Shown one piece after another: positions 12,373 through 23,600 of a DNA stretch of 64,000 nucleotides. Below the pieces are notes generated by a model. The model saw nothing but the letters and a program-made list of their open reading frames with translations, was not told the DNA's origin and did no database searches. Positions within the stretch are counted from its first letter, which is position 1. Each line of letters opens with the position of its first letter. The DNA comes from Isoetes taiwanensis. Lineage: Eukaryota > Streptophyta > Lycopodiopsida > Isoetales > Isoetaceae. The position numbers and the translations under genes were made by a program. Location: NCBI GenBank assembly GCA_021234155.1, contig JAJEKV010000053.1:6341424-6405423 (forward strand). Direction: 5' to 3'.

Positions 12373-12918
12373 ATGGCTGTGAAGGCACCTATTACTTCGT
12401 CTCTGAACCCAAATGCACCCCTCTTTGTGCCGGCGACGTATATGGCCACTGAGGATTTCTCGCCGGAATGGTGGAATTTGGTACAGACAAGTCCTGCATT
12501 TCGTGACTACTGGATTCGTGAAAGGTTTGAGTGCGTTGATGATGAAGAGCTTACTGCTGAGGATTTGGATGAGCTTGACACTGTTGAAGGGTTCATCGAT
12601 CAGCAGTTGGAATTTCTAGACGAAGAACAGAATGAATTAGCACACATTGAAGCAGAGAATGGTATTTTTTTTCTCTTTTTTCCGCTTTTCTTTTCTTTTT
12701 GGTTGTCGTGTTCTTTATTGTTGTAATTGATCTCTTCAACATATGTTATCATGTCACTTGCAGACTTGGAGGGTCCTGTAAGCAACGAATCAGTGGAACT
12801 GGCTAAAGATATCAAGGATTTGAATGTATCTTCCATCATAAGTGTCGAGGAGCATCAGAAGAGCGTGGATCAGACTGTATGCGTGGATCAGACTGTATCT
12901 CATATTGCACAGAGCTGA
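12373..12918 (+). CDS. ERD15: ERD15-like PAM2-domain protein (147 aa, two coding exons)
   Basis: The coding exons are 12,373-12,661 and 12,764-12,918, joined by a GT-AG intron that splits an Asp codon. Residues 9-21 form a PAM2 motif, [13 protein letters not shown], which in this family binds the MLLE domain of poly(A)-binding protein. It is followed by the conserved [12 protein letters not shown] block (about residues 28-39) and an acidic helix rich in Glu/Asp (about 55-95), as in ERD15/LSR1 proteins. Those are small cytoplasmic, dehydration- and ABA-responsive regulators. The length is normal. Near the C terminus the codons for VDQTVC/S are tandemly duplicated (18 bp). Start chosen because it is the first ATG after the leader intron and sits directly before PAM2. 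No lesion seen; the only apparently intact gene in the window. Confidence 0.9.
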
Positions 12919-13963
12919 AATTTGGTACATGTTACTTTGAAGAATGGTGTTTTTTGTTCATAAAGAAATGTAAAAATTCTGGATCTAGAAGCTTGTAGCC
13001 TTGTTGGTGGATCCAATGCTGTTTGTTATAAGGCTAGAAAAAATCTTATGCTGTGGACTAGGTCTTGGTAAATACCCACAGTTTGGAAGGGTACTCTTTT
13101 GCTGCCCGGCTTCGTCAGAAATATGTAAATAGTTTGCATAGATGGAAAAGGGTAGGACATGTACCTGCTGTAAAAAAATGAAAAGCTATAAATGTGAATC
13201 CATGTCCGTTTTTGCAAAAGCATTTTTTATATCTGAAGACAATGGCACTGGTTTTTCATGTTTCACTCTGACTGGTAGCATTGTTGGATGTCATCTGATG
13301 GGCTAAACGGGACGTTTTTTGTTTGTGTTTGGAATCTTTTGTTGCATAAGACGACTATCGAAGTTTTGGAGCTAGCTTGGTATGTTTTTGATTTGCATTA
13401 ATTTTAGTGGCCCCATGAAGCTTTTGGACTCTAGCAGCTGATGTATGTATTAAGATAATTTTTGGGGAGGGCCCCATGAATTTAACATTTAGAGGAAAGT
13501 ACATGTGCCCTTAGAATGCTAATCTTTTCCATTGTCTCTGTATTCCTGAATCTGTAATGTGCAGCTGGCAACCTCCTGCACTTTGAGTTTGACTACTAAA
13601 TTGAGTTTGAGTGTGGGACATGAAACTGTTTGTCCATTTCACAAGATGCATTTTAGGGCTGGCCAAGAAAATTTCCAATGCAATGCTTTCTCCTTGACAT
13701 GATTAGGCAATGAGCATGTGGCTCCTTTTTTGGAATGTACAAGCTCCTTGGTAGCCATGTGGGGGGTTATTCTGCCCTTTTTGTTTTTTTTTTAATTCTC
13801 TGCTTTTCTAGTTGGAGTTGGCGCTTTGACAAAGCATATTAGAAAAAGGAAAAGGAAGTGTGCCTTTTAATGGTTTGACTTGTGGATCTGTTCTTTTCTT
13901 TCTTGACAGGTTGCATTGGGATTGTTGCATTCTTTTCTTTCTTGATTGTTGCATCGGTTGAGA
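12889..13963 (+). repeat. Source copy of a 1.1 kb duplication (ERD15 3' end)
   Basis: From the last codons of the ERD15-like gene through its 3' flank, this sequence recurs at 20,650-21,403 plus 24,942-25,233 with small indels. It preserves the uninterrupted LINE target, ATGCTTTCTCCTTGACATG, near 13,685-13,700. The 3' flank shows no other gene. It ends in the poly-T run before the TIR element at 13,991. Confidence 0.85.
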
Positions 13964-13990
13964 TTTTTTTTTTTTTTTTTTTTTATATAT

Positions 13991-14979
13991 ACACGTAAAG
14001 TTTGGTTAGGGTTTATTCTGGCCAATCTGCCAATGAGCTGTCGCCACGTGTCATCTTTTCTTTCCCGGAATACCCTCTTACTTGCATTCTAAGTTTTTAA
14101 TCGTCATACTAAAATTTCTTACCTGTATTCTGACTGCATTCTGAAATTTACTTGCATTCCCGGGTTCTTGCCTGCATTCTAAGATTTTTACCTGCATTTT
14201 GACTCGGATTCTGCTTTCTAAGATTTCTTTACTGCCCAGGGAATTGAACCCCGGTCCAAAGCACCAGCAACAGATTTCTTAACAAAAACAGACTTAACAG
14301 ATTCAAAAACAGAGAAACTAAGAACAAGAAACTAAGAACAGAGAAACTAAGAACAAGAAACTAAGAGCAAAACAGAAAGATGCTCTTTCAAGCTTCCGCC
14401 ATATGCTCTTCTTCCGAAGAAAACGCAAGAACCCTAATAACATTATGATGCAAAATCTGGCCAAGAACATGGAGTTCCGTCAAGAAATGGTTCTTATCCG
14501 AGCTTGCAAAAAGCTTCATGACAATGGATCGGCCATCAAGCAAGATTCCTCTGTAAGTAGCGGCCAGTTCCCCCTTTTCTAACAGCTGTTTGGAGCTAAA
14601 ACCCTTGGTTGCCGCATGCAGCTCCTTCATAGAAATTTTTACGCATAAATCGGCCAGAAAGAACACTCGTTAGAAAGAAACAACAGAAAAAAATGGCTTT
14701 GTTACGCCATCGCCGGAGTCGCTGCACGGAAAGAACAAAGTTAGAAAGAAAACACAAAAACTAAGAACAGAGGGAACAAGCCGCTGTGCAAATCGGCATG
14801 GCCGGAGCAGGAGCAAGGCGCCATCGCCGGAAATCGCCAAAATCGGAGCAGGGCGCCATCGCCGGAGCCAAAATCTGAGCAGAGCGCCATCGCCATGGCC
14901 GGAGTTGCCAGAATAAACCCTAACCAAAGCCATCGCCATGGCCGGAGTTGCCAGAATAAACCCTAACCAAAGCTTTACG
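13991..14979. mobile_element. Small TIR element carrying a kinase gene fragment
   Basis: The left end (13,991-14,025) reads ACACGTAAAGTTTGGTTAGG then GTTTATTCTGGC. The right end, read inverted from about 14,982, reads ACAACGTAAAGCTTTGGTTA then GGGTTTATTCTGGC. This gives about 32 bp of TIR with only small differences. The right TIR and its GCCATCGCCATGGCCGGAG neighbour are tandemly duplicated (14,887-14,975). No clear target duplication is left and no transposase is present. The interior holds a receptor-kinase fragment, so this is a Pack-type non-autonomous element, possibly MULE-like (superfamily inferred). Confidence 0.65.
14388..14666 (-). pseudogene. Receptor-like kinase N-lobe fragment
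   Basis: The frame begins near the juxtamembrane consensus MKELHAATKGFSSKQLLEKG, then the degraded glycine loop GELAATYRG (normally GxGxxGxVYKG), DGRSIVMK with the ATP-binding Lys kept (VAVK in active kinases), an F..E alpha-C segment, and a final HHNVIRVLAF (usually H.NLV.L.G). Only about 75 residues of the N-lobe are present; the HRD and DFG regions are absent. It lies wholly within the TIR element, so it is best read as a captured fragment. No catalytic activity is possible from this piece. Confidence 0.65.
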
Positions 14980-15931
14980 TTGTAATAATGTCCCTTTAGG
15001 GGACATTCTTGTATACGAAAGAGCTTTAAATCTACTAAAGTAACTTTCCATTATGCTAATTTTATTCTGGGGACTAGAAAGATGTAAAATTTGAGGGTCG
15101 TGCTTTGGGAAGGAGATGAGAGAGTTATTTTATAGCACATATCAAGACATATATAACTATAAGTATACATCAACGTGATATAGGAACACGTGTCTTATCC
15201 AGCAACGCCGTAACGCTTGGGTTCCGGCTTCGTGAATGGTTTCCGGCTTCGTGAATGGGAAAAAAAAATATATGGATATTTCTCCTTGTAGAGCTCGACG
15301 CTTGGCTATGGGCGATGGCAGGGATCTAGGACCCAGATAGCTGTGATTGATCTCAGCGGAGCTGAAAGGTGTGGCAATGGCGGAACCTAGGCATCGGAAC
15401 AGAGAGTGGAACATGAAATATATCCCTTTCGCCGACCATTTCCAGAATGTTAAGGGAAAACAAAAGCCAGAAACACAAAGCATGATAAAATCTGAGGAAG
15501 ATGAAGCTTTATTCTAGATTCGCCATTCCGGCTGTTTGGGATCGTGATAACTTCGCCACAACCTCTGTCTGCTGTAGAAATCACTGTTCTCGCCATCGCA
15601 GGAGCTTGTTATGTTTGGCCTCCCCAAAAAGATCATGCCGTTAAGCCATGCCTTGCTGCCGGATCTGCCTTTCCAGCATGCCTTAAAAGCGAAGCTACCC
15701 CGTCGCCAGAACCCTAAAAGGTATGTTTCGGCCATGGCCGACCTTCTTTTTCCGCTCTGCATCAAATCAAACAAATGTAAAATTTTCGGTTTCAGGCTTT
15801 CAGATTCAAAACTAAATAAGCTCCAGGGCCAAAATCCAGTGTCGTTTTCCAGCTCTGTTGTTTTTCTTTGCATTTATGGCGATCAAATCCTAAGTAACAT
15901 GCTCAGTAATCTCAGTATCAGCAGATAAACT

Positions 15932-16333
15932 ATGGCACCTCTTTGCACATTGCAACATTCTCTCTCCCCTTTTCTTCTCCCTTCTTCTGTTTCTTGGACG
16001 TCGGGCAAATCTCTCCTCTGCAATTCTCAAATCGGAGCTACCAGTGGGCTTAGCCTAAGTCTTCTAATTCAGGTGTTCATTCTAAAGCTTTAAATTCCTG
16101 CTGCATTTTATCTATTTCTCTACATTTGTAAAGATTAAGTCATTTAATTCATGGTTTTGCTGCTTCACTAGCAGTTTGGAAAAGGGTAATTAGTACAACC
16201 CTAGCAGTGTCCATCCTTGGCACAAGTGTAGCACATGCTGAGCTGAATAAATTTGAAGCGGACACCCGAGGAGAGTTTGGGATTGGATCAGCGGCACAAT
16301 ATGGTTCTGCTGATCTCAGATTTAACCTTAACT
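15932..16333 (+). pseudogene. Thylakoid lumen 15 kDa-like protein, N-terminal fragment
   Basis: The ATG at 15,932 opens a Ser-rich plastid-transit-like segment (MAPLCTLQHSLSPFLLPSSV...), possibly ending at a donor near 16,050 or 16,073. A second block from about 16,175 reads VSILGTSVAHAELNKFEAD then TRGEFGIGSAAQYGSADL. It matches the lumenal-targeting end and mature start of the pentapeptide-repeat lumen protein TL15 (the family has AELNKFEAETRGEFGIGSAAQ, from memory). The following pentapeptide-repeat exons are missing; the frame ends at about 16,333. The exon phases join only with an alternative donor. I read it as a truncated copy or captured fragment, not a working gene. Confidence 0.7.
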
Positions 16334-16670
16334 TAGATAGCTAAGAGCTGCAATTTGTATATGCTAAGTTGCCAGCAGCCTAATACTAGCAGGTCTTGGC
16401 AATAAGCAGATTTATCTAGTTGCAAGCAGATTTATCTAGTTGCCTCCTGTGATTGAACATTTGCAAAGGTGATGCACGGAGATATTGAAATCTTACAACT
16501 TGCTATGGACATACATGAACCCAAAGTATTTAGACACAAAAGCAAATACCTTAACTAGCTTGGAAATTACATGGTTCCGAGTAAAAAAGAAATGAGAATT
16601 TTGGACCAAGTTTCTCAACCTTAGGCTAAATCCAATGGAACCGATTGGACTTTGTTTTTTCCGACGCAGG

Positions 16671-16891
16671 TTGAGGTCGAGCAATTCCCATGTGAGTCAC
16701 CTTTAAAACCACTTTTTTTCTAGAAATGTAGGACCATTTCTGTTTTTTTTCCAGATACTATAACCGGCCGAGCTCAGGCTTTGAGGTCGAGCAATTCCCA
16801 TGTGAGTCACCTTTAAAACCACTTTTTTTCTAGAAATGTAGGACCATTTCTGTTTTTTTTTCCAGATACTATAACCAGCCGAGCTCAGGCT
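16671..16891. repeat. 110 bp direct tandem duplication
   Basis: Two near-identical copies (16,671-16,780 and 16,781-16,891) start TTGAGGTCGAGCAATTCCCA and end GAGCTCAGGC. They differ mainly in a poly-T length and one C/A change, so the duplication is recent. No gene is visible from 16,335 to 18,790. Confidence 0.95.
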
Positions 16892-17310
16892 TTGGGATCC
16901 CAGGTTAGCACTTTCTCAAGGATTGCTTGGCTATAATATAGATATGCTCTTTCCCATTTTTTTTCTCTGTGAATGGCCATTCCAGGATTGCAAGATTCGA
17001 CGCTAGTCTAATGGTTTTTACCAATCTCTATTATATGATGAACTCGCAGATGAAGACATAAGATAAAGCCCTCTTTTGTCTGCACATGAGGGACTCTAGA
17101 AGATGTCTGCAGATCAAGCTTGCAAGGAGAGCACCAGGATATGTAAATCCAAAAGCACCTGTATCGGCCATGCTTTTAGCATTTGAGACTAAAAATAATG
17201 TTGAACAAAGCCCCAAATAGATATATTCCGAAATACCCTTGGAACTCTCATTTTTTTTTGTCCAACGATAAAGGCCGAAGAAGCAAACCGGCTGTTTAGA
17301 CCTTGCCATT

Positions 17311-17513
17311 AATTTTCAAATAAAAAGCCAATGTACTTAAAAAATATCCTAGCTTTAGGCAAAAAGGAAGATACCTTAGAGTGGAGGCCTATGTTCCATG
17401 AGCATTTTTGTAATTTTCAAATAAAAAGCCAATGTACTTAAAAAATATCCTAGCTTTAGGCAAAAAGGAAGATACCTTAGAGTGGAGGCCTACGTTCCAT
17501 GAGCATTTTTGTA
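17311..17513. repeat. 101 bp direct tandem duplication
   Basis: Copies at 17,311-17,411 and 17,412-17,513 begin AATTTTCAAATAAAAAGCCA and are almost identical. Confidence 0.95.
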
Positions 17514-17866
17514 CTAAACCCAAGTCACTAAAAAGTTGTCATGCAAAGCACATGTGCATGCACCATCATGTATCATTCTTGCATGTAAGAAAAATGAATT
17601 AGCTTTTATAGGGAAAAGGTTTATTAATCCATGTGTCATGAAAATAGTACATGCAACTAATTGAAATTCCTTGTGTAAACAATCTTTGAATATATATCTT
17701 CTAAGTGTAAAATATATGCTATTGTATTCCGGCAAGACAATATTATCTACTCCTTCGTATTACTTAGGCTTCGACTGACATCAAGTCGGTAAAGAGAAAT
17801 GTTCTCGGCGCCGCGATAAATTTCTTGTATATATAAAGGTAATTAAAGATTTGGAGCATTGTTCTT

Positions 17867-18122
17867 CAAAAAACAGTATAGCTAACTTAAGACATAAAAA
17901 TCTGGTGCTGCAAAGGACGTTTCCTTCTGGAATTGAAATGCTAGCTAGTTTTTAGCATATAAGGAATTTGGCGCCACCAAAAACGTTCTTTGTGGAGTGT
18001 GAAAGTAAAATAGTGATTACCTGGTGTTCTGTCAAATAGTGGTTACATAGTGTTACTAGTGTTTTGCTAATGGTAATATTAAGTGAATGCCACTCGATGC
18101 TAGCAAGATGTTAAATAAACAA
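17867..18122. repeat. Dispersed repeat copy holding an empty TIR-element target site
   Basis: About 255 bp from CAAAAAACAGTATAGCTAAC through GCAAGATGTTAAATAAA recurs as 40,019-40,041 plus 45,733-46,005. Here the TTA at 17,887-17,889 is uninterrupted. In the other copy a 5,691 bp element sits exactly at this TTA. Confidence 0.85.
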
Positions 18123-18160
18123 GATGCTAATGCATCAAACGGTTGCCCGTTGGATAACTA

Positions 18161-18280
18161 TGCAAGTGGCATTACGAAAGGTCAATAAAATATGACTTTA
18201 TCCATGGAACATGCAATTGTTGCAAGTGGCATTACGAAAGGTCAATAAAATATGACTTTATCCATGGAACATGCAATTGT
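18161..18280. repeat. 60 bp direct tandem duplication
   Basis: Two identical-looking copies (18,161-18,220 and 18,221-18,280) begin TGCAAGTGGCATTACGAAAG. Confidence 0.95.
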
Positions 18281-18794
18281 TAGTTTAGAAACAAGTATGG
18301 TATTGTATTATAAATATGAGAACCAGATTGTACATACTTGTTACGTTGCATCCAATTTATTTGTTTAGTTAATAATCAATTTCGCCCATGGGTCGTAAAC
18401 TCCTTTCTCGGAGAAGTAATATTGGTCTCTAATTGCTTCGCAATTTGGATAGAAGGTGCTCATTTTGTGCGTTAATTTTGACCTGGTGTAGTTGTGAGCT
18501 GTTTATTGTATTAGGCCAGTCAGTGGCAATGTTCTGTGTCTTTTTTCTTTTCAATTTGTCTTCAAGGGAAGTAATTAGGTACTATACTTTATTCAAATTT
18601 ATTGTGGGATACATTTATAATAGTTGTATGGTGATTAGAACGGTATGTAGTTATGGACGTGTACCTCCAAACCTTAAGACTATCTAGTTGTTTGTAAATA
18701 TGAATTTGGCCACAGTCTAAGAAAATAGAAAATAGCGTATGAAATGAGCAAGATATGGCTAAATTTAAAAATATTGTTATCAGAGACGTTATAC

Positions 18795-18983
18795 CTCGTG
18801 CGGATTCGGTGCAGGGAGATCCTGCCTGGAGAATTCATACAGCCCTGTGCATTCGGCAACTTCACGATTTGGACCTTCCAGGGTATCGCGAAAGGTGGAA
18901 GTGGAGAAAATAACAGACTCAAAGAGAGCTGGATCCCTGGGAGCGGTAACTTGAAGAGTGGGGAACTTTGGTGAAGCAGCCAT
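18795..18983 (-). CDS. Possible first coding exon, function unknown (63 codons)
   Basis: The ATG at 18,983 has a good plant context (TTGCCATGGCTGC) and opens MAASPKFPTLQVTAPRDPAL..., ending PNPHE at a GAG|GTATAAC donor (18,795). The composition is protein-like, but no downstream exon is recognisable and the 5' flank consists of short tandem repeats (18,996-19,040). It could be the first exon of a truncated gene. Not recognised. Confidence 0.3.
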
Positions 18984-19574
18984 GGCAAGAAGCAGAGTGA
19001 AAGAAGCCGGAGAGCGGAGTGAAAGAAGCCGGAGAGCGGAGAGCAGAAGACGAAAACGGAATCCACACGTAGTATGAAACTGAAGAGACATATTCAAGCT
19101 AGTTTGCAATGAATCTGATCACAACAAGAGTTTGCAATGAATCTGATCACAATAAGATTTGCATGTTTCATAGTGAAGCATTTGCAAACACAAGGTGTCT
19201 AAACAAAGATCTTTAAACAACCAGAAAAGAGCCTCCCATGAAATAATGTAGAAAAGTCTTAGTCATGAATCTTGGCTAATGCATGTGAACCTGGCAAATT
19301 TGCTATTTGGCCTAGGAGGATCGCAACTTCTCCAGTGAGTTATTTTTTACCAAGTCATGCCTTGGAACTTCCAACCTTATTCTGTTTTCATGAGGGAAGA
19401 AGATATCCTTATTTTCTCCTAGTTTCCCAATATGAGCCTTTTTTCTTCCTTGACCATGTTTTCTATGCTAAAAGTGGAGTTTACAAGCTTTTGAACAAAT
19501 CTGAAGGCACTTGCTTAGTTGTGATTCATAAAACATGTAAATTAACAGTTGGAGACCAAAGATGGATGAATTAT

Positions 19575-19697
19575 CACAACAATGTTTGTGCCAACTATGC
19601 AAATTAAATCTGAGGAACATTCACTTTAGCTGCCACACAACAATGTTTGTGCCAACTATGCAAATTAACTCTGAGGAACATTCACTTTAGCTGCCTG
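19575..19697. repeat. 61 bp direct tandem duplication
   Basis: The segment CACAACAATGTTTGTGCCAA...TTTAGCTGCC is present twice in a row with one or two changes. The flanks 19,110-19,570 and 19,700-20,090 show no gene I can support. Confidence 0.9.
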
Positions 19698-20097
19698 GTA
19701 CATTGTCTCTTTAGATAAATATAAGAAAGATTTTAATAAGCTCCACCAGAGAGACATGTTGTAGGTCAAAAATGTTCATTATTGAGCCACATTATCTGAA
19801 ACATCTTTGGCTTTCTGTAATATCAGCCCCCTGAACATATCTGATCTTTCCTATACTTATCATTCTCACATACGAAAAATCAAATTCAAGTGCAAAAGAG
19901 GTCAAAACTGTTTTCTTCGACATTCCTCCTATTATAAGCTCTCTGCTTGATAATGCTAGGGTTCACTAGCTTCTGTCTTGTCTCCTATAATTGACCCCAT
20001 AAAATTTCAACCAGAAACTTTTTGATGATCTAGTCTAATCTTCCTCATCTAATCCATGTTATTTCTTGCTGATAATATGCACTAGATAATCACTGAC

Positions 20098-20460
20098 CTT
20101 GCCAGTCGCTTGAGCTGCTTACGATTTTTTTCAATCACCTCCTTCTGCTCCATCAGTGATCTCTGTAAATCATGACCATAAGAGTAAGACTACAATAGGA
20201 TCCCATAGAGAAAACATGTTAGCTTGAAAGAATCTAATAAAATAATTTTTGGAGCCTCTCTGCTTAAACAGAATAGAGAACTTATAGAACCATTTTGACT
20301 CAAAGTCTGAATCCCGACTTCTTCTTCATGCCCCTGGGCATCCGGCTTCTTGCTTAATCCCTGGCTCGTTCTGGATGAATCATCCTCCCCTTCAGAATGG
20401 TTCTGTGCAATGATCTGTATCCTCTTCTTTAAGAACTTTTTGGTAGAAAAGCAGGTTGGA
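20098..20460 (-). CDS. Possible exon pair of an unidentified coiled-coil protein
   Basis: Two minus-strand blocks look spliced. The first, about 20,275-20,460 after an AG, carries FSTKKFLKKRIQIIAQNHSE and a Ser/Glu-rich tail. The second is 20,098-20,162, bounded by AG and GT, and reads SLMEQKEVIEKNRKQLKRLA, a charged helix. No start, stop or family is recognised. Confidence 0.25.
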
Positions 20461-20649
20461 AGCCACCTGTGACAACCATTTACCACAGACAAAGAACCTG
20501 GTGGCCGCTTGCGGCTTCAAGAACATGGCTTTGCTATATGTTTTCTGTTTCAAGAACGACCCTTGTGTGTAGCTTCAGAAATACAAGTAGTCCTTGTTTC
20601 AAGAACGGCCCTTGTGTGCAGCTTAAGCTTCAGGAATACAGGAATACGA

Positions 20650-23600
20650 CAGACTGTATCTCATATTGCACAGAGCTGAAATTTGGTACATGTTACTTTG
20701 AAGAATGGTGTTTTTTGTTCATAAAGAAATGTAAAAATTCTGGATCTAAGCTTGTAGCCTTGTTGGTGGATCCAATGCTGTTTGTTATAAGGCTAGAAAA
20801 AATCTTATGCTGTGGACTAGGTCTTGGTAAATACCCACAGTTTGGAAGGGTACTCTTTTGCTGCCCGGCTTCGTCAGAAATATGTAAATATGTAAAAAAA
20901 TGAAAAGCTATAAATGTGAATCCATGTCCGTTTTTGCAAAAGCATTTTTTATATCTGAAGACAATGGCACTGGTTTTTCCTGTTTCACTCTGACTGGTTG
21001 TCATCTGATGGGCTAAACGGGACGTTTTTTATTTGTGTTTGGAATCTTTTGGTGCATAAGCTAAACAGGAGGACGACTATCGAAGTTTTGGAGCTAGCTT
21101 GGTATGTTTTTTATTTGCATTAATTTTAGTGGCCGGACTCTAGCAGCTGATGTATGTATTAATGTAATTTTTGGGGAGGGCCCCATGAATTTAACATTTA
21201 GAGGAAAGTACATGTGCCCTTAGAATGCTAATCTTTTCCATTGTCTCTGTATTCCTGAATCTGTAATGTGCAGCTGGCAACCTCCCGCACTTTGAGTTTG
21301 ACTACTAAATTGAGTTTGAGTCTGGGACATGAAATTGTTTGTCCATTTCACAAGGTGCATTTTAGGGCTGGCCAAGAAAATTCCCAATGCAATGCTTTCT
21401 CCTCCCCCCGCGACTCAGGCTGCGCATACCATCCCTGCTGACAAATAGGAATTGTGCCTCCGGGTGGTCTCATGGAATTGTCGAGGCTTCCCTTGGCAGA
21501 AGGGGGACAGTCTGAACTCCGTGGCAGCCGGTATGGATCTCATCTTCCTCATGGAGACATGGGAGCATCTTTGAGCACTGAGCTACGATTTCTTAGGGTT
21601 ACCAACATTTCTCGGTCTTCAATACATGCGGGGCCGGCGGGGTCATGGTGGAGTGGCTTGCTACCTGGGACAACCTTGGCACATTCGGTTACCCTCCGGA
21701 AAACGCATGACGGACACAACCGGTGCCACGGGTTCGTGTGCATAATACCGGTGGCAACCCTCTTTTTACGGCGCTGTTATTTCCCACGCAGACATCACCT
21801 TCTATCGCGAGCCACCCCCTGCGGATAGGATGGACCCGTATGTCGATCTATATGATGACATCTGCTGAAATCAGCAGCTAGATTGGGTAGGGTCGTCCTT
21901 CTTGGAGATTTCAATGCGGGCGACAGAGTAGAGCAGCCCATGCGACTTGACCCCTCGGCGATGTCCGCAGCCTACGCCCAAGAAGTAGCCCCCCACGCTG
22001 GTCGGATGACGGCCAGTCACTCGCTTTTGTGCAGTTGCTCTGCTATGTGGCATTTTGACTTGATAATTTGCAATGGCCTTTCCACGGTGGCCCGATTCTC
22101 GCAAGTGCACATGCATGCAGGACAATCGTGGGGAGGGTCTAGTGTGGTGGACTATGTGCTTGTAGTTGCGCCAAGATATGCATCTCATCGATCGTTTAGG
22201 GTGGGGCAGGCGGTCCGGGATGAGGAGGTCGACTCGGATCACCTCCCACTTTATTTGGACCGGGTTTGGCGAGCCACGGAACCCCCACTATGCCAGCCCC
22301 TCGCGCCGTCCTCGGTTGAGACTTCGATTATGAGCGGCGAGAGGACTACGCCGAGATGCTCATGGGCGCCCTCCCGGTAGTGCGAGACCTCCACACTAGA
22401 GCGTGACGGACCGGTACCGACTTCGCTATTACGGGATGTGGATGATGCTTTGGCGGACCAGCGTCGCCGCCTTTCGGGTCAGCAACATTCCCTCAGAACC
22501 GATGGTTTGATGCGGTTGTAAAAAACATAGCGGCAGCTTCCGTCACATTGCGGATCCAGTGCCAGCTTGCGAGGCCACCACCGCGATCGCCCATCCGAAA
22601 GGACACAAAGGCGGTACCTTGCCAACATCGGGGAGATGTTGACTCTTTGGACACTCATCCTCGAACCTTTTGGCCGAGAGTGCTGCCGAAGGCCAGCCCA
22701 AACCCTACGGGGACATCACACGGCGGTGGGAACGTACTGCGGCGGCTCTATGACCCCGCCGGGGGCAGCGTGCGCCCATACCCCCGGGATGGCCCCCATT
22801 GGTTCGTGGGCCGAGGATGTTGAGGAGGGCCTGCAGCGGCGGCTAGCTAATGGGAAGGCGGTGACCTCGATGGTATCTGGCCGAGTTACTCAAGTGGGGC
22901 GGGGCAGCGCTTTGTGCGGTCCTCACTACCCCGTTTCTTGAGCATTGCGGGGAGGGTTTCCCCGACAATGGACCACAAGCGGGGTTGTTCCCATTCACAA
23001 AGGCGAGGCGACCCACCTTTGTCCGACCATTTACGGACGATCATGGTCGATTCGGTATTTGCCAAAGCTGTTGGCCGGCATTCTCGAAAGTGATTGACCG
23101 GGCAGGCGGCGGATGTGCGAGCCCTCACCTGGGGAGGCTTCGACCCGCCACTCAGCGATTGACCATATCTTTACGCTGCGGGCGCGATTGAAGACGGCAG
23201 GAATCATCTATTTGGACTTGTATTCTTTGCTTTGTGGACTTATAAAGGCTTTTGATCGGATCCCGGGAAAAGGCGTAGGCTAAAGCTGCGTCAAGCTGGG
23301 GCTCCTGCTTTGTCTGCGAATGCCATATCACGGGTTGTATGAGAGTTGTTTTGGCGGGGATAAACCCGGCGGGCCAAGCATTCACCAGTAGTATCGGGTC
23401 CGGCGGGGGTTGCCCCTCTCGCCAACACTTTTGGCCTCTACATTGTCGGTTAGAGCCCCGGCTTATCGAAAGCATGGGGGATGGCATACGGCTTTTGCAC
23501 CGGGGTCATCCGCCCACCATCTATGCGGACGATGTTGGCCTGGCCGGCCCACACCCGAAGCTATGCGATCTCACCGGATGCCCTAGACACATTTTGTCGC

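Noticed and set aside
14236-14262. tRNA B-box-like GGGGTTCAATTCCC on the minus strand
   Set aside because: No A box at the right distance and no cloverleaf; at most a scrap of a SINE.
15514-15873. 119-codon minus-strand open frame
   Set aside because: The sequence lies in repeat-rich antisense of the TL15 leader region, has no recognisable domain and is probably chance.
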